Shown piece after piece: positions 53,190-64,000 of a DNA stretch of 64,000 nt. Source of the DNA: Liolophura sinensis (Eukaryota; Mollusca; Polyplacophora; Chitonida; Chitonidae); the NCBI RefSeq assembly GCF_032854445.1, contig NC_088301.1:3658001-3722000 (forward strand), given 5' to 3'. Every line of letters begins with the position of its first letter. The stretch's first letter is position 1. Under the pieces are notes generated by a model. It was not told where the DNA came from and made no database searches. It worked only from the letters and a program-made list of their open reading frames with translations. Made by a program: the position numbers and the translations under genes.

Positions 53190-56030
53190 ATATATCCATA
53201 CCAGACTAGGACAACACCGCCAGGTCATCCATACCAGACCAGGATAACACCGTCAGGTCATCCATACCAGGCCAGGACAACACCGTCAGGTCATCCATAC
53301 CACACCAGGACAACACCGTCAGGTCATCCATACCACACCAGGATAACACCGCCAGGTCATCCATACCACACCAGGATAACACCGCCAGGTCATCCATACC
53401 AGGCTAGGACAACACCGTCAGGTCATCCATACCACACCAGGATAACACCGCCAGGTCATCCATACCACACCAGGATAACACCGCCAGGTCATCCATACCA
53501 GGCTAGGACAACACCGTCAGACCATCCATACCAGGCTAGGACAACACCGCCAGGTCATCCATACCACACCAGGATAACACCGCCAGGTCATCCATACCAG
53601 GCTAGGACAACACCGTCAGGTCATCCATACCAGGCTAGGACAACACCGCCAGGTCATCCATACCACACCAGGATAACACCGTCAGGTCATCCATACCAGG
53701 CCAGGACAACACCGTCAGGTCATCCATACCACACCAGGACAACACCGTCAGGTCATCCATACCACACCAGGATAACACCGCCAGGTCATCCATACCACAC
53801 CAGGATAACACCGCCAGGTCATCCATACCAGGCTAGGACAACACCGTCAGGTCATCCATACCACACCAGGATAACACCGCCAGGTCATCCATACCACACC
53901 AGGATAACACCGCCAGGTCATCCATACCAGGCTAGGACAACACCGTCAGACCATCCATACCAGGCTAGGACAACACCGCCAGGTCATCCATACCACACCA
54001 GGATAACACCGCCAGGTCATCCATACCAGGCTAGGACAACACCGTCAGGTCATCCATACCAGGCTAGGACAACACCGCCAGGTCATCCATACCACACCAG
54101 GATAACACCGCCAGGTCATCCATACCAGGCTAGGACAACACCGTCAGGTCATCCATACCACACCAGGATAACACCGCCAGGTCATCCATACCACACCAGG
54201 ATAACACCGCCAGGTCATCCATACCAGGCTAGGACAACACCGTCAGACCATCCATACCAGGCTAGGACAACACCGCCAGGTCATCCATACCACACCAGGA
54301 TAACACCGCCAGGTCATCCATACCAGGCTAGGACAACACCGTCAGGTCATCCATACCAGGCTAGGATAACACCGCCAGGTCATCCATACCACACCAGGAT
54401 AACACCGCCAGGTCATCCATACCAGGCTAGGACAACACCGTCAGGTCATCCATACCAGGCTAGGACAACACCGTCAGGTCATCCATACCAGGCTAGGATA
54501 ACACAGCCAGGTCATCCATACCAGGCTAGGACAACACCGTCAGGTCATCCATACCAGGCTAGGACAACACCGCCAGGTCATCCATACCAGACTAGGATAA
54601 CACCGCCAGGTCATCCATACCAGGCTAGGACAACACCGTCAGGCCATCCATACCAGGCTAGGACAACACCGTCAGGTCATCCATACCAGGCTAGGACAAC
54701 ACCGCCAGGTCATCCATACCAGACTAGGATAACACCGCCAGGTCATCCATACCAGGCTAGGACAACACTGCCAGGTCATCCATACCAGGCTAGGATAACA
54801 CCGTCAGGTCATCCATACCAGGCTAGGACAACACCGCCAGGTCATCCATACCAGACTAGGACAACACCGCCAGGTCATCCATACCAGACTAGGATAACAC
54901 CGCCAGGTCATCCATACCAGGCTAGGACAACACCGCCAGGTCATCCATACCAGGCTAGGACAACACCGTCAGGTCATCCATACCAGGCTAGGACAACACC
55001 GCCAGGTCATCCATACCAGGCTAGGACAACACCGTCAGGTCATCCATACCAGGCTAGGACAACACCGTCAGACCATCCATACCAGACTAGGACAACACCG
55101 CCAGGTCATCCATACCAGGCTAGGACAACACCGTCAGGTCATCCATACCAGGCTAGGACAACACCGTCAGGCCATCCATACCAGGCTAGGACAACACCGT
55201 CAGGTCATCCATACCAGGCTAGGATAACACCGCCAGGTCATCCATACCACACCAGGATAACACCGCCAGGTCATCCATACCAGGCTAGGACAACACCGTC
55301 AGGTCATCCATACCAGGCTAGGACAACACCGCCAGGTCATTCTTACCAGACGATATAGGATCACATATCAGCAGGTCATCCATACCACACCAGGATAACA
55401 CCGTCAGGCCATCCATACCAGGCTAGGACAACACCGTCAGACCATCCATACCAGGCTAGGACAACACCGCCAGGTCATCCATACCAGACTAGGACAACAC
55501 CGCCAGGTCATCCATACCAGGCTAGGACAACACCGCCAGGTCATCCATACCAGGCTAGGACAACACCGTCAGGCCATCCATACCAGACTAGGATAACACC
55601 GTCAGGCCATCCATACCAGACTAGGATAACACCGTCAGGCCATCCATACCAGGCTAGGACAACACCGTCAGGTCATCCATACCAGGCTAGGACAACACCG
55701 TCAGGCCATCCATACCAGACTAGGATAACACCGTCAGGCCATCCATACCAGGCTAGGACAACACCGTCAGGTCATCCATACCAGGCTAGGACAACACCGT
55801 CAGGCCATCCATACCAGGCTAGGACAACACCGTCAGGTCATCCATACCAGGCTAGGACAACACCGTCAGGTCATCCATACCAGGCTAGGACAACACCGTC
55901 AGGTCATCCATACCAGGCTAGGACAACACCGTCAGGCCATCCATACCAGGCTAGGACAACACCGTCAGGTCATCCATACCAGGCTAGGACAACACCGCCA
56001 GGTCATCCATACCAGGCTAGGATAACACCG
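53190..56030. repeat. Satellite segment I: 33-bp units with 13-unit higher-order repeat
   Basis: The unit is ACACCGTCAGGTCATCCATA plus CCAGGCTAGGACA, with a 33-bp period. Variants alternate GTCAGG/GCCAGG, AGGCTAGGACA/ACACCAGGATA. The marker CAGACCATCC recurs 429 bp apart (13 units; 53,521 to 53,950), then 297 bp on (9 units). One divergent unit with TTCTTACCAGACGATATAGG at about 55,340 foreshadows segment II. Confidence 0.95.
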
Positions 56031-57770
56031 TCAGACCATTCTTACCAGACGATACAGGATCACATATCGCCAGGTCATCCATATCAGACTAGGATAACAC
56101 CGTCAGACCATTCTTACCAGACGATACAGGATCACATATCGCCAGGTCATCCATACCACACCAGGATAACACCGCCAGACCATCCATACCAGGCTATATA
56201 GGATCACACACCGCCAGGTCATCCATACCAGGCTAGGACAACACCGTCAGGTCATCCATACCAGGCTAGGACAACAGGCCAGGTCATCCATACCAGGCTA
56301 GGACAACACCGTCAGACCATCCATACCAGGCTAGGACAACACCGCCAGGTCATCCATACCAGGCTAGGACAACACCGTCAGGTCATCCATACCAGGCTAG
56401 GACAACACCGCCAGGTCATCCATACCAGGCGAGGACAACACCGCCAGGTCATCCATACCAGGCTAGGACAACACCGCCAGGTCATCCATACCAGGCTAGG
56501 ACAACACCGTCAGGTCATCCATACCAGGCTAGGATAACACCGCCAGGTCATCCATACCAGGCTAGGACAACACCGCCAGACCATCCATACCAGGCTAGGA
56601 CAACACCGTCAGGTCATCCATACCAGGCTAGGACAACACCGTCAGGTCATCCATACCAGGCTAGGACAACACCGTCAGGTCATCCATACCAGACTAGGAT
56701 AACACCGTCAGGCCATTCTTACCAGACGATATAGGATCAGATATCGCCAGGTCATCCACACCACACCAGGATAACACCGTCAGGCCATTCTTACCAGACG
56801 ATATAGGATCACATATCGCCAGGTCATCCATACCAGACTAGGACAACACCGTCAGGCCATTCTTACCAGACGATATAGGATCACATATCGCCAGGTCATC
56901 CATACAAGACTAGGACAACACCGTCAGACCATTCTTACCAGACGATACAGGATCACATATCGTCAGGTCATCCACACCAGACTAGGACAACACCGTCAGG
57001 CCATTCTTACCAGACGATATAGGATCACATATCGCCAGGTCATCCATACCAGACTAGGATAACACCGTCAGGCCATTCTTACCAGACTATATAGGATCAC
57101 ATATCGCCAGGTCATCCATACCAGACTAGGACAACACCGTCAGACCATTCTTACCAGACGATATAGGATCACATATCGCCAGGTCATCCACACCAGACTA
57201 GGATAACACCGTCAGGCCATTCTTACCAGACGATATAGGATCACATATCGCCAGGTCATCCATACCAGACTAGGATAACACCGTCAGGCCATTCTTACCA
57301 GACGATATAGGATCACATATCGCCAGGTCATCCATACCAGACTAGGATAACACCGTCAGGCCATTCTTACCAGACGATATAGGATCACATATCGCCAGGT
57401 CATCCATACCAGACTAGGATAACACCGTCAGGCCATTCTTACCAGACTATATAGGATCACATATCGCCAGGTCATCCATACCAGACTAGGACAACACCGT
57501 CAGGCCATTCTTACCAGGCGATATAGGATCACATATCGCCAGGTCATCCATACAAGACTAGGACAACACCGTCAGACCATTCTTACCAGACGATATAGGA
57601 TCACATATCACCAGGTCATCCATACCAGACTAGGATAACACCGTCAGACCATTCTTACCAGACGTTATAGGATCACATATCGCCAGGTCATCCATACCAC
57701 ACCAGGGTAACACCGTCAGACCATTCTTACCAGACTATATAGGATCAGATATCGCCAGGTCATCCATACC
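56030..57770. repeat. Satellite segment II: compound unit of about 72 bp, mixed with 33-bp units
   Basis: From about 56,690 the 33-bp unit is joined to a longer one with CATTCTTACCAGACGATATA then GGATCACATATCGCCAGG, repeating together about every 72 bp. The start of the segment mixes both types. Confidence 0.92.
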
Positions 57771-60535
57771 ACACCAGGATCAGATACCGCCAGGACATCC
57801 ACACCAAACCAGAATCAGATACCGCCAGGACATCCACACCACACCAGGATTAAACACCGCCAGGACATCCACACCAAACCAGGATCAAATACCGCCAGGA
57901 CATCCACACCAAACCAGGATCAGATACCGCCAGGACATCCACACCAAACCAGGATCAGATACCGCCCGGACATCCACACCACACCAGGGTTAAACACCGC
58001 CAGGACATCCACACCAAACCAGGATCAGATACCGCCAGGACATCCACACCAAACCAGAATCAGATACCGCCAGGACATCCACACCACACCAGGATTAAAC
58101 ACCGCCAGGACATCCACACCAAACCAGGATCAGAAACCGCCAGGATATCTACACCACACCAGGATCAGACACCGCCAGGACATCCACACCACACCAGGGT
58201 GAAATACCGCCAGGACATCCACATCAAACCAGGGTTAAATACCGCCAGGACATCCACACCAAACCAGGGTTAAACACCGCCAGGACATCCACACCAAACC
58301 AGAATCAGATACCGCCAGGACATCCACACCAAACCAGGATCAGATACCGCCAGGACATCCACACCACACCAGGATTAAACACCGCCAGGACATCCACACC
58401 AAACCAGGATCAGATACCGCCAGGACATCCACACCAAACCAGGATCAGACACCGCCAGGACATCCACATCACACCAGGGTTAAATACCGCCAGGACATCC
58501 ACACCAAACCTGGGTTAAATACCGCCAGGACATCCACACCAAACCAGGATCAGATACCGCCAGGACATCCACACCAAACCAGGATCAGATACCGCCAGGA
58601 CATCCACACCAAACCAGGGTTAAATACCGCCAGGACATCCACACCAAACCAGGATCAAATACCGCCAGGACATCCACACCAAACCAGGATCAGATACCGC
58701 CAGGACATCAACACCACACCAGGGTTAAATACCGCCAGGACATCCACACCAAACCAGGGTTAAATACCGACAGGACATCCACTCCAAACCAGGATCAGAC
58801 ACCTCCAGGACATCCACACCACACCAGGGTTAAACACCGCCAGGACATCCACACCAAACCAGGATCAGATACCGCCAGGACATCCACACCACACCAGGAT
58901 TAAACACCGCCAGGACATCCACACCAAACCAGGATCAGATACCGCCAGGACATCTACACCACACCAGGATCAGACACCGCCAGGACATCCACACCACACC
59001 AGGGTTAAATACCACCAGGACATCCACACCACACCAGGGTTAAATACCGCCAGGACATCCACACCAAACCAGGATCAAATACCGCCAGGACATCCACACC
59101 AAACCAGGATCAGATACCGCCAGGACATCCACACCAAACCAGGATCAGACACCGCCAGGACATCCACACCACACCAGGGTTAAATACCGCCAGGACATCC
59201 ACACTAAACCAGGATCAGATACCGCCCGGACATGCACACCAAACCAGGGTTAAATACTGCCAGGACATCCACACCAAACCAGGGTTAAATACCGCCAGGA
59301 CATCCACACCAAACCAGGATCAGATACCGCCCGGACATCCACACCAAACCAGGGTTAAATACTGCCAGGACATCCACACCAAACCAGGATCAGATACCGC
59401 CAGGACATCCACACCACACCGGGGTTAAATACCGCCAGGACATCCACACCAAACCAGGATCAGATACCGCCCGGACATCCACACCAAACCAGGGTTAAAT
59501 ATTGCCAGGACATCCACACCAAACCAGGGTTAAATACCGCCAGGACATCCACACCAAACCAGGATCAGATACCGCCAGGACATCCACACCAAACCAGGAT
59601 CAGATACCGCCAGGACATCCACACCAAACCAGGGTTAAATACCGCCAGGACATCCACACCAAACCAGGATCAGACACCGCCAGGACATCCACACCAAACC
59701 AGGGTTAAATACCGCCCGGACATCCACACCAAACCAGGATCAGATACTGCCAGGACATCCACACCACACCAGGATTAAACACCGCCAGGACATCCACACC
59801 AAACCAGGATCAGACACCGCCAGGACATCCACACCACACCAGGATCAGACACTGCCAGGACATCCACACCACACCAGGATTAAATACCGCCAGGACTTCC
59901 ACACCAAACCAGGATCAGATACCGCCAGGACATCCACACCAAACCAGTATCAGATACCGCCAGGACATCCACACCAAACCAGGATCAGATACCGCCAGGA
60001 CATCCACACCAAACCAGGATCAGATACCACCAGGACATCCACACCAAACCAGGATCACACACCGCCAGGACATCCACACCACACCAGGGTTAAACACCGC
60101 CAGGACATCCACACCACACCAGGATTAAACACCGCCAGGACATCCACACCAAACCAGGATCAGATACCGCCAGGACATCTACACCACACCAGGGTTAAAT
60201 ACTGCCAGGACATCCACACCAAACCAGGATCAGATACCGCCAGGACATCCACACCACACCAGGGTTAAATACCGCCAGGACATCCACACCAAACCAGGAT
60301 CAGATACCGCCAGGACATCCACACCACACCAGGGTTAAATACTGCCAGGACATCCACACCAAACCAGGATCAGATACCGCCAGGACATCCACACCACACC
60401 ACGATTAAACACCGCCAGGACATCCACACCACACCAGGATTAAACACCGCCAGGACATCCACACCAAACCAGGATCAAATACCGCCAGGACATCCACACC
60501 ACACCAGGATTAAACACCACCAGGACATCCATGCA
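57770..60535. repeat. Satellite segment III: 35-bp units
   Basis: The unit is CCGCCAGGACATCCACACCA plus AACCAGGATCAGATA, with a 35-bp period (58,321 to 58,356), about 79 copies. Variants are GATCAGATA, GGTTAAATA and GATTAAACA. It shares the core CCAGG.CATCCA.ACCA with segment I, so the two are related. Confidence 0.95.
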
Positions 60536-60855
60536 AGATCAGGATCAATATCACATAAGTTATGGTGTCATTACACAGGTTGTAGCGTAACATTATAACA
60601 TTATTATGTACAGGGGTTGCCATTACAACGCTTTTGTGTATAAACATCATTACATTAGGCATTACATTCAGCATTTTTATTACACCAACAGTTGCTATAC
60701 AGTGACCTCTTTGTTGCCATCTCACAGCATATTAAATAATACAAAAGATCTCTCTGTAAAAAGAATGCGAAATTGGAGATATACTATATACCCATAAAAT
60801 AATATATCACACATATGTCGCACATATTTCAAGCATATATCACATACACATTAAA

Positions 60856-60990
60856 TATTTTATCATTAAACTGGTGTTTAACGCCACACTAATCACATTT
60901 GACTCGTATGAAGGGGAGGGGGGCGGTCAGGTTTACCGGTGGAGGAAACTAGACACGAGAAAACCACCGCCCTCAGAAAGGTAACTCACA
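60856..60990 (-). mobile_element. SINE family A-like 3' part, next to the satellite
   Basis: AAACTGGTGTTTAACGCCAC, CACATTTGACTCGTATGAAG, GGTCAGGTTTACCGGTGGAG and GAAAACCACCGCCCTC follow the order of family A's body but form a distinct subfamily. Confidence 0.7.
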
Positions 60991-61664
60991 CATCTTTTCT
61001 CTTCAAAACGTTCATCAATATAACAATGGAATATACTATAAATACTACCATTCGGACGATTTCATATGAGAAAAGTTACACTCGGCTGGTATTTTACGTG
61101 ATATAAATTAGCCTCTCAAGACCAATGTATGTGTCTAGAGTGGCTTTATCTAGAGCGTACTTTCAGACAGAGGCGAAGTCGCACAGGCAAACCAATATGA
61201 CCATTATGGCATGCGTGAAACATAAGCTTCCTTTTTTTTGATGTGCAATTTAGGATGTGGACTAACATGTATAAAATAGTCTCAACCTTGTTCTTGGGGT
61301 TACAGTGGCTTCGTACAGTCCTCCTAAGGGCCCACGTTCAACACAAATGGATGTAAGATCCAAGTAAATGCCATGCTTTCGTAATTTCTTCAACGAAGAA
61401 CGTCTAGATAGGGAAAGGACTATCAGAACGAACCAGTCATTTTTCTCCTTCAATATTTCAGTCTCTCAGCTGTACAATGTAAATAACAGGAAAAGCTTTC
61501 CTGAGCTGCCGGCGGGACGAATTGAGGAGACAAGCGCTGTCGGATCGTTTAAATACGGAAGAGGTTAACTTGATTTCGCCTTAATTCCGTCGGCAAAACT
61601 AGTTTTTGAGAGCTTTCCTACTGGGTATGGATTGCGTTTTCTGCCTGTCTCCGCGCGACCACGG

Positions 61665-62807
61665 TCAAGAACGCGCTGCATCGGCAGATAGGTCGTCGAT
61701 GATTTTGTCTAAAATGTAGTACGCCGCTCCAAATGAGCTGCCCGCCTGGATCATCGTGTCAACGACAGGCAGAAACCGATCAAATTCTTTGGGGTACTCT
61801 CGCCCCGAAGCCCTTTCTCTGATGTAAGCTTTCACACCGGTCGCCACATAATCCCTGGTCAAACAAACTTCCTTGGCCTTGATAATGGCGTCTTGGTAAT
61901 ATTTGACTGAACTGCCGGTGCTCTCCGCCAGCTGCCTTAATGACTCATTGTCCAAACCGAACTGCTTTATATAAAAATCTATCTCCATGACAAGCACTGC
62001 GGTGTCCACAACAATGTCACTGCCTTGAATAGGAATGGCTCCTCCGGCTGCAGACATCGAAGCTGGTTTCCAAATCCTGGATTTCAGAAATTTCTTCTTC
62101 TGCGCAATGAAGCTGCTGCAAAAATTCCCAAGCGTGAACACCATGGCTTTTACTTTGTGAGACGGCAAAGCCAGTAGGACTTCATCCATCAGATGGGGAA
62201 ACTCGAAGCGCTCGGGTTCCAAGTTTGATATCACGTAAATAGGGCACTGGTGGAGGTTTAACGCTTTAAGGCTTCTTCGGGCATCTTTCAAAATGTTACT
62301 ATGAACTTCCTCTTCGGTGTGTGTACCGCACTGTTCTTCAACGGCTTTGTCAAATTTGGTACGGACAAAGAAGAGCGGCTTCTTCATCTTGGACAAAATC
62401 TCTGTCAACCATCCATCATGTGAGCTAAAGCGTCGATCAAACAAGACGAAGAAAAAGTCGAAATCCTCAGTGTTTATGACCTTCATACAGTTTTTCCTTG
62501 GAAAAGTGAAGAGATCCATGAGCAGGAAAATCCCAGAAAATGACTTTAGAATTAAATGGATGTGGGTAAGCAATAGGTTCTGTGATTGTGCCCAAACCCC
62601 CGACTGTAGCACTGCCTTCATCGTCGGGACTCACGTTCCTCACCATGTTGACAAAAGTAGACTTGCCCACCTGTGACCTCCCAAAGATGCCCACATTAAG
62701 TGGCATTCCTTCCATGCGTCCACTCTTTGTAGAAGATACGACGGCAGGTTGGACACCCCATTTTTCTCAACATACTCTATAATATCTTTTTGATCGTCCA
62801 ACTCCAT
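61665..62807 (-). CDS. Immunity-related GTPase-like (IRG/IIGP family), intronless, two frameshifts
   Basis: IRG proteins are dynamin-like GTPases of cell-autonomous defence in vertebrates; invertebrate members are of unknown role. Visible features: ATG at 62,807 opening MELDDQKDIIEY; P-loop G-R-S-Q-V-G-K-S (62,659-62,682); a DFPA in place of the canonical D-x-P-G G3 motif; FVRTKFD with the G4 T-K-x-D (62,349-62,360); then LKALNLHQCPIYVISNLEPE and a helical C-terminal half ending DLSADAARS. Coding starts in one frame, shifts near 62,706 (one A too few after TGGAAG), and shifts back between 62,484 and 62,495 at a five-A run; both ends share a frame, giving 380 residues, near the usual 400. It may be an active gene with assembly indels or a young pseudogene. 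Confidence 0.82.
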
Positions 62808-62818
62808 CTTTTCTCGTT

Positions 62819-62824
62819 CACGTG
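62819..62824. promoter_or_regulatory. Palindromic E-box CACGTG just upstream of the GTPase start
   Basis: CACGTG (context TTCACGTGAT) lies 12 bp upstream of the GTPase ATG. It fits the core of MITF/TFEB or USF/MYC binding sites. Function is inference. Confidence 0.3.
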
Positions 62825-64000
62825 ATGTTTCCTATGGATACGCGGTCACACGGTCTCTGCTCAAGGTATCCGATGCTTCCTAGCTTACCAGCGGTTCCTG
62901 TAAAAACACAACCAACACCGGATAAACCAAGGAGATCGCCATTGTGAGCTTTCTCTAGAATTTAATGACAGGTATATATAGTAATCAACCATTGTTGAAG
63001 TTACAACAATTTAACCTCTTTATTTATACGATTGATTACAAAAAATACTTCGTTTGTATGATAATAATCATGCCATTGGTTGGTGTCATGACAACCATCA
63101 TCTTACTGGATAGTCTAGCTCAAGGTTGTGTAAACCACTACAGAGCCCAGTACTTCAGTATAACCATCCAGTTCAAGGTTCTATAAACCACTACAGATCC
63201 CAGTAACTCCAGTATACCCACCATCCAGCTCAAGGCTGTGTAAACCACCACAGGGCCCAGTACTTCAGTATACCATCCAGCTCAAGGCTGTGTAAACCAC
63301 TACAGAGCCCTGTACTCCAGTATGCCATCCAGCCATCCAGCTCGAGGCTGTACAAACCACCATAAATCCAAGGGTAACAGAATACATGTACCGTCAAGCT
63401 CAACTCTAATCAGTATACCATATTTCACATCTAATACAGGGACATTTGTTTAGGCCGTAATAAACTTCATTTCATTTACACGACGCTTGTCAGATTAGGC
63501 CCTGGAGGAAATGAGTTGATTATGTACACGTAACCCCGTCGCACATACCATTACAACGTCATGTCGCCTGATCCATTCCATATCCATGTCTATGTACCGT
63601 AATAAAAAATGCGGATTCTTAACTTAAACAAATATATCTGTAAGCCTGGTGTTCAAAATGGAAGGTTATGTATAAACTTCCTCACCACGCCCCAACGTGA
63701 ACACATAGGGCGGTCTCCTGGTCACACTGTATGCTGAGTAATAAAACATCCAGTGTATGAATAACTGTAGAGGTCTGCTCCAAAAAGGTATAGCCTACAT
63801 ATATACGCTGTTCAATACTATCGCCTAACTGCTGTATACATCAGAAAGCAAATTTTCTACAGATACTCGGGTAGTTCAGTCTGAAAAGTTTCCTGCGGAA
63901 TTCCCAGGAAAATGCGCGGCCTACTTTCGTTATCAAAATAACCTGTATGCAGTCTCACAACAAAACACAAACCCACCCTATCACTTGTCGTATAATAGGG
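62825..64000. other. Right-end flank, no gene seen
   Basis: Upstream of the GTPase; contains only the degenerate repeat at 63,112-63,385. No coding similarity recognised. Confidence 0.6.
63112..63385. repeat. Degenerate tandem repeat of about 60-68 bp, four to five copies
   Basis: GTGTAAACCACTACAGAGCC then CAGTACTTCAGTATA and CCATCCAGCTCAAGG recur with indels. Confidence 0.85.

Noticed and set aside
53190..60535. CRISPR-like array (regular 33-35 bp period)
   Set aside because: Units are contiguous without unique spacers, and the context is a eukaryotic genome; it is a satellite.

Overview
This window is eukaryotic nuclear DNA. Genes are split by GT-AG introns, the sequence is AT-rich and full of minisatellites, and two tRNA-derived SINE families are present. 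The dominant one ends in a tail reading roughly 'cttgagtacggcgtaaaaca' then ccaatcaaataaataaa, and the other ends near a ttaaaccacaagcactc tail. I know such elements from molluscan genomes, so a marine mollusc (perhaps a bivalve) is the best guess. Species cannot be read from the sequence.

Layout. (1) Positions 1-22,710, minus strand: the 5' half of the proteasome adaptor/scaffold gene ECPAS (ECM29). I traced 21 coding exons (859 codons, all phases consistent); the 3' half lies beyond the left edge. (2) 22,711-23,130: a 420-bp head-to-head interval, probably a bidirectional promoter, with a CLEAR-like E-box (GTCACGTGAG). (3) 23,131-47,794, plus strand: a complete mucolipin (TRPML cation channel) gene of 14 coding exons. 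It gives 700 residues if two one-base homopolymer indels are corrected. Its first intron is 13 kb. (4) 47,795-53,190: 3' flank with simple repeats and a SINE fragment. (5) 53,190-60,535: a 7.3-kb satellite-like array whose unit changes from 33 bp to a compound of about 72 bp to 35 bp. (6) 61,665-62,807, minus strand: an intronless immunity-related-GTPase-like gene (IRG/IIGP family) with two compensating one-base frameshifts and a degenerate G3 motif. (7) 62,825-64,000: no gene seen, one degenerate tandem repeat. A decayed fragment of a Crypton-type tyrosine recombinase (DUF3504-like) lies in ECPAS intron 6.

Most striking observation: in both large genes, exon 3' ends together with their 5' splice sites have been tandemly multiplied into the following intron. 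This happens at ECPAS exons 9, 17 and 19 and at MCOLN exons 7, 8 and 11, and a similar array grows from the MCOLN stop codon. All arrays found lie on the donor side and most copies keep the GT. One (ECPAS exon 17) has a 111-bp, 37-codon in-frame unit. These donor-anchored arrays are distinct from the ordinary intronic minisatellites, which are also abundant.

Functionally, ECM29 tethers the 26S proteasome to other cell structures, and mucolipin is an endolysosomal Ca2+/cation channel regulated through TFEB/CLEAR sites in mammals. Their shared promoter with a CLEAR-like box suggests, but does not prove, coordinated degradative-pathway control.
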